This document shows positions 7,154-18,023 of a stretch of 32,552 nucleotides of DNA, piece by piece. The DNA is from Candidatus Krumholzibacteriia bacterium (lineage in GTDB: Bacteria; Krumholzibacteriota; Krumholzibacteriia; JAJRXK01). The position numbers and the translations under genes are program-made. The notes under the pieces were generated by a model. That model had not been told where the DNA came from. It searched no databases and saw only the letters and a list, made by a program, of their open reading frames with translations. Each line of letters opens with the position of its first letter. The first letter of the stretch is position 1. Where the stretch lies: contig JAOZPE010000005.1 in assembly GCA_029932915.1 (NCBI GenBank), positions 73,815 through 106,366 of the forward strand, in the 5' to 3' direction.

Positions 7154-8025
7154 GGCCTCTCCGTACCCGGCTTCTGGAGGCTCGCAAGCGGCTTGGCCTG
7201 CCGTGGGAAGTGCTCGAACAGGATTACCTCCTCTCATGGATCCTGGCCGCTTTCGGTGAAAGTGGTGCCTTGCGGGAAACGCTGGTCTTCAAAGGCGGGA
7301 CCGCGCTCAAGAAGTGCTACTTCGGCGAATACCGATTCTCGGAGGATCTGGATTTCTCCGCCGTGGGCGATGTTCCAACGGGTGAGGCGATGGAGGAGGC
7401 GGTGCGTGAGGCGTGCACTGCGGCCATGCGAATGCTCGACGACTATGCCCCTGTGGAGATCGGCTGGGAACGGTACACCGAGCGGCATCCGCATCCTGGC
7501 GGGCAGGAGGCGTTCACGATCAGGGCTCGCTTCCCCTGGCAACGGGGGCCTCAGACCCGAGTCATGGTGGAGACGGCGGTCGACGAGAAGGTTCTCAGGC
7601 CTCCACGCTTTCGGCGGATTCTGCACGAGTACGGTGAACCATTCGAGGTACAAGTGCAGGTGTACCCACTGGAGGAAATCATCGCGGAGAAGCTGCGAGC
7701 CATCCTCCAGCACATCGAGAAACTCCATTCGCGTGGATGGAGCCGTTCACGAGCTCGTGACTACTATGATATCTGGCGCGTGCTCGGAAGCTACCGGGAA
7801 CAGATGGATCTCTTGGATTTTCCGTCGTTGTTGCGGGAGAAGTGCGCGCTACGAAAGGTCGTTTTCGACAGTCCAGATGATTTCTTCGAGGAATCGATGC
7901 TCGCCTATGTGGAGAAGACCTGGGAACACTGGCTGGGATCCTTGGTTCCGGATCTGCCTTCCTTCGAGATCGTGATCGGTGAACTGCGTCCTCAGATCGA
8001 GTCACTTATTCTCGCCGGGGAGTAG
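7150..8025 (+). CDS. abiEii: AbiEii-type nucleotidyltransferase toxin
   Basis: A 291-residue AbiEii/AbiGii-family toxin with a DNA polymerase beta-type nucleotidyltransferase fold. Motif I is FKGGTAL (residues 47-53), motif II is SEDLDFS with metal-binding D66 and D68, and the family's later motifs appear as IIAEKLRAIL and RARDYYDIW (D204). Related toxins transfer nucleotides, for example to tRNA 3' ends, and give abortive phage infection. The ATG at 7150 overlaps the antitoxin stop as ATGA. A TTG at 7099 would add 17 residues without family similarity. All key residues are present, so the toxin looks intact. The ~130 bp after the stop show no obvious terminator. Confidence 0.87.
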   Translation: MRPLRTRLLEARKRLGLPWEVLEQDYLLSWILAAFGESGALRETLVFKGGTALKKCYFGEYRFSEDLDFSAVGDVPTGEAMEEAVREACTAAMRMLDDYAPVEIGWERYTERHPHPGGQEAFTIRARFPWQRGPQTRVMVETAVDEKVLRPPRFRRILHEYGEPFEVQVQVYPLEEIIAEKLRAILQHIEKLHSRGWSRSRARDYYDIWRVLGSYREQMDLLDFPSLLREKCALRKVVFDSPDDFFEESMLAYVEKTWEHWLGSLVPDLPSFEIVIGELRPQIESLILAGE

Positions 8026-8155
8026 GTCATCGGAAGGGAAACGCACGCAGAGGTCGATTCTGGTGCGATGAAGAGGCCTGAGAACGACACGCAGCAGCCA
8101 GGAATTCTATTGCCTTGGGAGCATTGCATCCGGCGATTGATCCTGCGGCCCCAGC

Positions 8156-9034
8156 CTAGCCTCCTCCACTGAGCGGATCGGGCCCGAGCGGGCGCTCTCC
8201 CTTTCCCTTCAGCTTGCGTTTGACCCGTCCCAACAGGCTCTGGCGTTCCTCGAGGAGTTCGCGGATGCGGGGAATGGCTTCCTGGGCGTTCCGGTATCCC
8301 GTCTCGATCAATTCCTCGGCGGCGGTGAAGTCGAATCCACCGAAGCGGGACAGATCGGGCTTGATCACCAGATCGGCCAGCCTTCCGGAGGCGCGCGCGT
8401 TGCGCGAGGCCACCAGGCTGGTGATGCGCAGCATCATCCCCAGGATGTTCTTCGGGGCCTGGCTGAAGTCGCGGTAGGCGCCCAGGTTCACCCCGACGTT
8501 CACCGCCGCGCCCGCGGTCAACAGGGTCTCCACCGGCATGTACTCGATGACGCCGCCGTCGGTGTACAGGCCACCGTCGATCTCCACCGGGGAGAAGATC
8601 TGCGGAATGCTGCACGAGGCCCGCACCACCGGCGCGATGCGCCCCTCCCGGAACACCGTCTTCGCCCCGGTCAGCAGGTTGGTGGTCACCACCAGCACCG
8701 GCGGGTCGAGATCCTCGAAGCGCAGATCGCCGACCAGGTCGGTGACGAACTCCTCGATGGGTTCGCTCGACAACAGTCCCAGCTTGGGCAGACGCAGTGA
8801 GGCCAGCTTGCGCCAGTTCATCGCCCGCGCCCGCTCGACCATCTCCTGGGGGGAGATGCCTGCCGCGTAGGAGACCGCGATGATGCTGCCTCCACTGGTG
8901 GCGGCGAGCACACGGGGGGCCAGGCCCTCTTCCTCCAGCGCCAGGAGCACGCCGATGTGCGCGATGACCTTGGCCGTGCCCCCGGACAGGGCCAGGCCCA
9001 GATCGGCGCGTTGGGTTGTGGTCTCGTTCGGCAT
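8156..9034 (-). CDS. Patatin-like phospholipase family protein
   Basis: A 292-residue patatin-like protein of the RssA/YchK type, presumably a cytosolic or membrane-peripheral lipid acyl hydrolase. It shows LGLALSGGTAKVIAHIGVLLALEEEG (oxyanion loop region), TSGGSIIAVSYAAG containing the nucleophile Ser, ASCSIPQIFSPVEIDGGLYTDGGV with the catalytic Asp-Gly dyad, and VNVGVNLG. Two motifs are off-consensus: the oxyanion loop reads SGGTAK instead of GGGxRG, and the nucleophile elbow reads A-T-S-G-G instead of G-x-S-x-G. Activity is therefore uncertain. Start: ATG at 9034 with GGAGG 7 nt upstream. Transcribed divergently from leuS. Confidence 0.88.
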   Translation of the reverse strand: MPNETTTQRADLGLALSGGTAKVIAHIGVLLALEEEGLAPRVLAATSGGSIIAVSYAAGISPQEMVERARAMNWRKLASLRLPKLGLLSSEPIEEFVTDLVGDLRFEDLDPPVLVVTTNLLTGAKTVFREGRIAPVVRASCSIPQIFSPVEIDGGLYTDGGVIEYMPVETLLTAGAAVNVGVNLGAYRDFSQAPKNILGMMLRITSLVASRNARASGRLADLVIKPDLSRFGGFDFTAAEELIETGYRNAQEAIPRIRELLEERQSLLGRVKRKLKGKGERPLGPDPLSGGG

Positions 9035-9068
9035 GGGCTTCCTCCAGGCGAGCTCTCGTGACCTGGCC

Positions 9069-9098
9069 AGCTTAGGGGGCAGCAGTGGTGGGGCTCAA
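9069..9098 (-). promoter_or_regulatory. Candidate promoter of the patatin-like gene
   Basis: On the minus strand TTGAGC (9098-9093) and TAAGCT (9074-9069) are separated by 18 nt, with the coding start 35 nt downstream of the -10 box. Confidence 0.4.
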
Positions 9099-9120
9099 GC
9101 CTGCAGATCCCCCTTTTCGT

Positions 9121-9150
9121 TTGGCCACCGCCCGGCGCTTGCGCTACATT
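9121..9150 (+). promoter_or_regulatory. Candidate promoter of leuS
   Basis: TTGGCC at 9121-9126, 18-nt spacer, TACATT at 9145-9150. A small GGGAG/CTCCC hairpin follows at 9163-9176 in the presumed leader. Confidence 0.45.
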
Positions 9151-9237
9151 CGATCCTTTCCAGGGAGAAGACTCCCGAATGAGGGCGGCGCGGGTATCGG
9201 GCCGCCCCGTGTCCAAGGGTCGAGGAGCGCCGCAGCC

Positions 9238-11805
<2,568 letters not shown>

Positions 11806-11861
11806 GCGCGCCCCCGCGTCCCCCTTCTCCCGCACGACATCCACTGCAGGGCTGTGGTTGC

Positions 11862-14800
11862 ATGAGTTACTGGTCCCTACTCGAGGAATCCCGCCGGCGC
11901 CTGACCGCGGGCGACTTTCTCGAGGCCGAACGCCTGTACCACCAAGCCCGCCTCGAACACGGCAAGTCGCGTCTGAAGGCGCCCCTCATGGAGAAGGGCG
12001 TCGAGCCGTTGATGCGCGGCATGCGCAAGCTGCTGCGCAAGCCGGCCGGAGAGGAGGGACCGGCCTTCCCTCGGGCGGCCGATCGCCTGCTCAAGGATCT
12101 CGAGGACGTCGCCGCCCTCCACGAGAACGACGCGCGCCGGCGGGCGGCCTTGCCGCCCGAGGAGATCGATCTGGACGCCACGACGCGTCTGGGCATGGCC
12201 CTTCGTCTCCAGCAGGGTTCGCGTCTGTTCCATCTCGATGCGGTCGAACACTGGCGGGTGGTGCGGGCCTATCTGCAGGGCTGTGTGCGCCACGGGGTCC
12301 AGGTGAAGGCCGAGGAACTCGATCCCGATCTGCACCTGCCCGAAGGGGAGACGGTGTGGCTGTGCCGTTTCCTCGGCGAACATCCCTCCGCGATCGACCG
12401 GAGCCTGGCTCCGGCCGCCCAGTGGCTTCTCGATCGGCTCTCCTCGCTGGCCGCGGTGGAAGGGGGCGAGTGGCAGGGTGAGGCCCTGGCCTTGCGCTGC
12501 CGCCTGTACCTGCGCCTGCCCGGCGGAGCACCGATGGCGCTGCGGGAGGGGGTCTTCGCCCTGCAGGCGGTCTATCCTCCTCACGAGGTGGCTTCGCTGT
12601 TGCGCCTGGTGGCCGGTCTGGCGAGCAACGAGCAGCGCCTGGCCACTCCGGCCGCCGACCTGCACACCCTGGACGAACTTGCTCCCCTCGCCCGGCGTTT
12701 CGGCCTTCGATGGCCTCCGGCCGGACTCGTCGAGTTGCTCGACGCCCGCCGCCCTTCTTCCGGATCGCAACTGGCCGCCCTGAGCTGGGAAGGCGATGCC
12801 GGCGAGAGGCTCGTGATGGTCCGCCTGGTGGAGGGACGCCCGTGCGACGTGCTGGCCCTGCGGGCGGTCGGCGAAGCCTTCGCCGGCGACGATCCCTTCT
12901 CGATGCCCATGACCGAGGCGCGCGCCATGCTCGAGCATTGGCTGCCTGCGGACACCCCCATCCTGTGCGGGCCCTCGCCTCCGGCTTGGTTGCGTTCGCT
13001 GCTGGGCGGGCGGGCGGTCCTGGCGGTGGAGCCTTTGAGCACCGCGCTTCCCCTCTCGGCCACGACCGCGGAGTTGCCGACCCCGACGGCGCCGCACCCG
13101 CTCTTCGAGCCGGAGGGAGACGCCGTCGCTGCGCCCTGGATCTCCCTGGTCGAGCAGGCAAGGGGTCTGGCTCCGCGGCTGGCCTCCCTGCGCGCTCAAC
13201 CCGCGGTGTCCTCGGCCTGGGGACTGCGCAACCTGCAGATCCTGGGCTCGGTCGGCCTGGAGATCCCGCGTTCGCTGGCGGTGGGTCTGCAGGCCCTGGG
13301 TCTGGTGGACGAGGGTGCGGTGAGCGCGGTGGAGGAAGTCGAGGGCGTGGTTCCCCTGAACTGGCCCGCCCTGGCCGATCGCGATTGGCCCGGACATCAA
13401 CAGCCCTTCATTCCCATCGATTCGTTCGAGGGTGACGTGCTCATCACCGGACGGCCCACCCCGGCCGAACTGGCCGGCTGTTCCCTGGCCGCCATGCCCT
13501 GTGATGTCTACCTGCGGGATGAGGAGGCGGCGCGGAACCTGGCCACCGGACTGGTGGGTCACGTGGCGGCGACCGAGGTGACGGTGGCTCCCCGGCACCT
13601 GGTGTGCCCCGAGGCGGTCTTCACCCTGCTGGACGACTGGATCGAGGAGAGCGTGGCCGATGAGGAGCGCTCGCTGGACGTGCTGTGGCTCTACCGTTTG
13701 CTGGCCAGCACTCCCGACGGTGATCTCCAGCGCTGGCTCGATGAGGGGGATCGCCCCGCGGCCCGCAAGGAACTCGCCGCCACCCTGGCCTCGGCTCCCG
13801 AGGCGGGCTCGTGTGGGGACTCGTGTCGACTGCATCGCGGCCCGGGTTGCTGGGACGAGCAGTTGCGGTCACGGCGCCGTGCGAGCCGGGTGTGGGTGGA
13901 ATGGGGCGACCATCTGGAACGACCCGGGCTGGAGGGCGCAGGTCCGCGCACCCTCGTCTGCGACGATCTGGTCGAACTGATCGCCGGTGTCGACGACGAC
14001 CGGGCCCTGGCGCGGATGGATGGACTGCTGGACCGGGCGGCCGCGGCGACGGCACTGGTGGCCTGGGTGAATGCGGCGCTCTTCTCCGAAGTGCTCCTGC
14101 GCGAGTGGAGCGAGCGGCTGCCCGAGGGTCGCGTGTGTTCGTCCCTGTCGGCGCAGGACCTCGCGCTTCCGGCCCTGCATCTGGCGCCGGCGGGTTACGC
14201 GCCGGGCTGCCGGCTGCTGGAGGAGGAATCGCGGGCCCTGATCCAGGCGCGGGCCCAGGCTTGGATCCGCCGCGAGCACCCGGCGCGGGCCTGGGTCGCT
14301 CCCGGTGCGGCGCAGGGCGTGTGGAAGGATCTGGTGGGACCTCATCCTCTCACCGGCGTGGGTGAAGGCGCGCACCGGGTGGTCGTGGCCGCGTTGCTGG
14401 GACGGCCTGGTCCCCTCGATCGGGTCCTGGCTCTGTTGCGTTTGGCCGCGGCGGCCAGTCACGCCACCGACGAGGTGGCCTGTGTCGATCCCCGTCTGGC
14501 CGAACTCTTCGGGGGAGCGTGGGCGGTGGCGCCGAGCGCATCCATTCTCACCGATCCGTCACCGGCGACCACCGGGGCGGAGATGCTCGATCGCCTGACC
14601 CAACGGGCTGCTCCCCAGTGGCGCCGTCCCTTCGCGCTGCCGCGTCTGGAGGAGGTGGCTCGGCGCCTGGGAGCGGGTCGGGCGCCGGGGCCCGATCGCA
14701 TCCGTGAACTCTCCGAGGCCCTCGAAGCCATCGAGCGTCACGGCCGCCGGGTGCTGGGCTCGATGTTGCGCGAGGATCGCCTGATCGTGGCCTGGACCCT

Positions 14801-17800
14801 CGCTCTGTTGGCCGAGGAGAGCCGTGACGGTGGACCGCTCGATGCGCGCTTCGTGGTCTGGGTGGGCGAGCCCGAGGCGGACCTGGTGGAAGGCGCGCCC
14901 TTCGGGGTGAAGGTCGCGGGCCGGGACGAGGGAGCCCAGGGCGCGGAACTGGCGGCGGCCCTGGAGGCGGGAGCGATCCGTCTGCTCGTCGTGCCGCCTT
15001 CGCTCCTGCGGCTGCGCGATTGGCGGCGATGGCTCGAGGGTCTGCGCCATTGCGCCTTCATCCTTCCCGAGGCCGACCGTCTCTTCCCCGAGCATCCAGC
15101 CTATCAAGGGCAATGGGCGCGGGCCATGGAGGAGACCCTGATCGGCAAGGACGAGGCGGTCACCGTCCTGGCGTGCTTCGACCAGGCCGAACTCTCGGCC
15201 CAAGGGGCGTTGACGCGCCTGGCGGAGAAGCTGGGCGCCACCGCCGGCGTGGTGGGCAAGCAGGCCGAGCTGGAAGGATGGCGCTGGCAGCGCATCCGTC
15301 TGGAGGATCCGGCGTGGTATTGCGCGCGTTGTCACAAGGAACAGACCCTTGTGCATCCCTGGGCGCTGTGTGCCCGCTGTGGTCAGGCGCTCCTGCAGGC
15401 GCCCGCGGAGTGGGCCGCGGCCGAACAGGCACTGCGGGCGAGCCGCGTGCGCTGGTTGTCGCGTCAGAGTCTCGAACGCGAGTGGCTGGCGGTGGCCGAG
15501 AACACCGCCGAGCGCGATGCACTCCTCTACGACCTGGGCATCGTCTCCCAGGCGGAGAAGGCCCCGTTGCTGGGGGATTCGTGGGCCCTGCACATCGTGG
15601 CGCTGGAGGAACTCTGGGACGGAGAGCCGCCTTCCGGCGAACTCGTCTTCACCTTCCTGCCCCGTGACCCGCGCCGTCTGCGGGCGGCGTTGGCTCGCCT
15701 GCGTTCACGGGGCCGCCTGCACGGTCTGCTGCACTTCATGGACCACCCTCTTGCGTGGACCCGCCCTCCCTCCCGGCAGGCCGAAGAACACGAGCCCAAG
15801 TTGCCTCCGCTGGAGAGCCTGCGCTGGAAGGCGAGCCGGGCCGAGGTGGAGTTCCGCTGCCAGCAGGCCCTGGGACGGGTGCAACGGGGCCTGCGTGCGC
15901 GCGGATCCTCCGACACCCGGCGCCGCCGTGGTCTCGGTCCGGTGGCCGATCCCCGGCAGGATCCCCAGGTGCGGGCGCTGGCCCGCGCCGTGGCGCTGTG
16001 GCGGGAGACCGCCCGCGAGGGATTCCCCGAGGAACAGGTCCAGCAGTGGGGACTGAAGAAGTGCGTGCGCATCTTCGACCGCCTCGCCCAGGCGGGACTC
16101 GATTTCGAGGGGAAGGGAGGAAGTCTGCAGCAAGGTCTTCCCGAACTCTTCTCCCAGGACTTCGAGAGGAAGGCCACGGAGGACGTCCTGCGCTGGCTGG
16201 TGGCCGAGGATCTGATGGAGAGTACCCGGCCCGGGGAGGAGGAAGAGCCCGAGGCCGTGCCGGCCCTGCCCGAGAGCGAGATCCTGCGGTGGCATGCGGC
16301 TGCACGCTCGGCGCCCAGCGGCGTCGCCACCGAACTGGCGCCGTGGCCGGCCCTTTCCTCCTCCGATGCCGCGCGCAAGGGCTCGGAGATCGAACTGCCG
16401 CCGGTCGACGGGAACTGGGTGCTGGGGGTGGCCGGCAGTGGACGCAGCTCGCGTCTGGAGGAGCTGGCGGTGGGCGACCCGGCGGATCCTCCTGCCCTGG
16501 TGATCGTCGCCGGCTCGATGGGGGTCCTGCGCTGGGAGGGAGCGGCGCGCAGTGGGACGGGCCTGGTCTGCGTCACCCTGGACGAACTGATCGTCGACTT
16601 CCTACACGATCACTACGAACTGGGTGGTTTCACGCGGCCACCGAGGATCCTGTCACTGACGGCCTCACCCGAGGGAGAAGATGTCCTGCGGCGCCTGCTG
16701 AAGGACGTCAGCCGGCGTTACGCGGTGGCGACCGGTGCCAGCCCTCCCGTCGATCTCATGGAGATGCGCAGGGTGCTCGAGGGGGGAGGTGGGGTGTCCA
16801 TGGCCGCGACGGCCGGAAGCGATGTGGATGCAGCCCTTCTGCAGCGCTGTGCCACCGAGGCGCGCCGGGCGGACAACTGGGTCCTGCCCGGCGAGCTGGG
16901 TTCGATGTGCCGCCGTTGGCTCATCGAGTACCCCTACGTGGGTGAGGCCTGGCGTGACCGCTACCCCCGGGTGCTGGTGGACGATGTCGACGCGATGCCC
17001 GCCCAGAAACGGGAGTTCCTGGATCGCCTCTTTCCCGAGAGCTACCGCACGAGCAGTGCCGAGCCGGGACTCTTGCCGCGCGGCCATCCCCGGCGGGGAG
17101 ATGGAGGGTCGAGGCAGAGCCGGCGCCTGCCCCGCGAACTGGCCCGGGCGGGAGAATATCTCCTGCGCGAGGAGATCCTCGGACGGGGTTCGATCAAGGC
17201 ACGCAGCCGGGAGAAGGGCAGGCTCCTGCGCCACCAGGTGTTGAGTCTGCAGGCCTGTGTGGCGCAGATCGAGAGCGCCTTGAGCGGCCAGCAGTGGCAA
17301 CGTCAGAGGGTGGGCGTCATCCTCAGCTACGGCGGTGATCTGCCCCGCCTGGCCCACCACCTGCGCGAGGCGGAGATCCAGGTGTGGCCGGCACGTCAGG
17401 TCCTGCCCGCGTGTGTGCCGGGACCGCGCGACTTCCTCCTGGCCCTGGCCCTGGCCGGCAAGGGAGCGCAGCTCGATGCCTCCGTGGCGGGTTCGTTGGC
17501 CCTGGCCCTGCTGCAGTTGGCCGGCATCGATCCCGGTCACCACGAGCGCGAGGATCTGGGGCAGTGGATCCAGAAGCTCCTCGAAGAAGACGAATCGTTG
17601 CGGCCACAGGATCCGGCCGAGGCCTTCCTCGAACCGCTCGGGCGTCTGTCGAAGCAGATGGAGCGCGTGGAGAGCCTGGTGGACGCGGCACAGGCGATCG
17701 AGAACACCCATCTGCTGCCACGGGTCGAGCACGACGAGGTGATGGCGGCCCGCCTCGCCCACTACGTGCACGAGAGAATGGATGAGCACTGGCGGGGTGT

Positions 17801-18023
17801 TCTCGTGGGATTGGATCCGTCGGCCCTGGTCGATCCGCTGGCCCCGGGCCCGCGCGTGTGGCTGCTCGAGGTGGAGGAGCTGGACGCGGTCGAGCTCGAT
17901 CGGGCCTTCTATCTTTGCACGGGACACGAGCCGGCCGAAGTGCACTACCGTGTCCTCGGCCGGGTCCGCGAGAGTCTGACCATCCTCTACTCCGAACGCG
18001 ATCCGCTCTCCCCGCGCGGCTGA
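11862..18023 (+). CDS. Giant 2053-aa protein with serial degenerate helicase-like modules (DinG-, RecQ-, UvrD-like)
   Basis: Not assignable to a named family by eye. Reading motifs in order: residues 1-280, helical with a TPR-like start; ~290-400, possibly DnaQ-exonuclease-like (LLDARR at 294 where LDxET is expected); ~520-760, DinG/XPD-like, with Walker A replaced by GRPTPAE (530-536), Fe-S-type cysteines C582, C651, C655 and C663, and the DEAH position reading DDLV (701-704); ~985-1120, RecQ-like, with RLLVVPPSLLRLRDW and PEADRLF (1069-1075) in place of the DEAH motif; a zinc ribbon with C1154, C1157, C1170 and C1173; ~1515-2050, UvrD-like, with GVAGSGRSS (1522-1530, Arg for Lys), VDDVDA (D1707-D1708) and a last-motif region LLEVEELDAVELD lacking the TxHxxKG residues. 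Probably an ATPase-inactive DNA-repair-type scaffold; this is inference. It starts 56 nt after leuS and its 3' end overlaps the DUF2062 gene by 37 nt. Confidence 0.7.
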   Translation: MSYWSLLEESRRRLTAGDFLEAERLYHQARLEHGKSRLKAPLMEKGVEPLMRGMRKLLRKPAGEEGPAFPRAADRLLKDLEDVAALHENDARRRAALPPEEIDLDATTRLGMALRLQQGSRLFHLDAVEHWRVVRAYLQGCVRHGVQVKAEELDPDLHLPEGETVWLCRFLGEHPSAIDRSLAPAAQWLLDRLSSLAAVEGGEWQGEALALRCRLYLRLPGGAPMALREGVFALQAVYPPHEVASLLRLVAGLASNEQRLATPAADLHTLDELAPLARRFGLRWPPAGLVELLDARRPSSGSQLAALSWEGDAGERLVMVRLVEGRPCDVLALRAVGEAFAGDDPFSMPMTEARAMLEHWLPADTPILCGPSPPAWLRSLLGGRAVLAVEPLSTALPLSATTAELPTPTAPHPLFEPEGDAVAAPWISLVEQARGLAPRLASLRAQPAVSSAWGLRNLQILGSVGLEIPRSLAVGLQALGLVDEGAVSAVEEVEGVVPLNWPALADRDWPGHQQPFIPIDSFEGDVLITGRPTPAELAGCSLAAMPCDVYLRDEEAARNLATGLVGHVAATEVTVAPRHLVCPEAVFTLLDDWIEESVADEERSLDVLWLYRLLASTPDGDLQRWLDEGDRPAARKELAATLASAPEAGSCGDSCRLHRGPGCWDEQLRSRRRASRVWVEWGDHLERPGLEGAGPRTLVCDDLVELIAGVDDDRALARMDGLLDRAAAATALVAWVNAALFSEVLLREWSERLPEGRVCSSLSAQDLALPALHLAPAGYAPGCRLLEEESRALIQARAQAWIRREHPARAWVAPGAAQGVWKDLVGPHPLTGVGEGAHRVVVAALLGRPGPLDRVLALLRLAAAASHATDEVACVDPRLAELFGGAWAVAPSASILTDPSPATTGAEMLDRLTQRAAPQWRRPFALPRLEEVARRLGAGRAPGPDRIRELSEALEAIERHGRRVLGSMLREDRLIVAWTLALLAEESRDGGPLDARFVVWVGEPEADLVEGAPFGVKVAGRDEGAQGAELAAALEAGAIRLLVVPPSLLRLRDWRRWLEGLRHCAFILPEADRLFPEHPAYQGQWARAMEETLIGKDEAVTVLACFDQAELSAQGALTRLAEKLGATAGVVGKQAELEGWRWQRIRLEDPAWYCARCHKEQTLVHPWALCARCGQALLQAPAEWAAAEQALRASRVRWLSRQSLEREWLAVAENTAERDALLYDLGIVSQAEKAPLLGDSWALHIVALEELWDGEPPSGELVFTFLPRDPRRLRAALARLRSRGRLHGLLHFMDHPLAWTRPPSRQAEEHEPKLPPLESLRWKASRAEVEFRCQQALGRVQRGLRARGSSDTRRRRGLGPVADPRQDPQVRALARAVALWRETAREGFPEEQVQQWGLKKCVRIFDRLAQAGLDFEGKGGSLQQGLPELFSQDFERKATEDVLRWLVAEDLMESTRPGEEEEPEAVPALPESEILRWHAAARSAPSGVATELAPWPALSSSDAARKGSEIELPPVDGNWVLGVAGSGRSSRLEELAVGDPADPPALVIVAGSMGVLRWEGAARSGTGLVCVTLDELIVDFLHDHYELGGFTRPPRILSLTASPEGEDVLRRLLKDVSRRYAVATGASPPVDLMEMRRVLEGGGGVSMAATAGSDVDAALLQRCATEARRADNWVLPGELGSMCRRWLIEYPYVGEAWRDRYPRVLVDDVDAMPAQKREFLDRLFPESYRTSSAEPGLLPRGHPRRGDGGSRQSRRLPRELARAGEYLLREEILGRGSIKARSREKGRLLRHQVLSLQACVAQIESALSGQQWQRQRVGVILSYGGDLPRLAHHLREAEIQVWPARQVLPACVPGPRDFLLALALAGKGAQLDASVAGSLALALLQLAGIDPGHHEREDLGQWIQKLLEEDESLRPQDPAEAFLEPLGRLSKQMERVESLVDAAQAIENTHLLPRVEHDEVMAARLAHYVHERMDEHWRGVLVGLDPSALVDPLAPGPRVWLLEVEELDAVELDRAFYLCTGHEPAEVHYRVLGRVRESLTILYSERDPLSPRG

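Noticed and set aside
6154-8155. Direct repeats or att sites flanking the AbiE cassette
   Set aside because: Only a trivial GGCGAT match was found on both sides; no integrase or tRNA is present.
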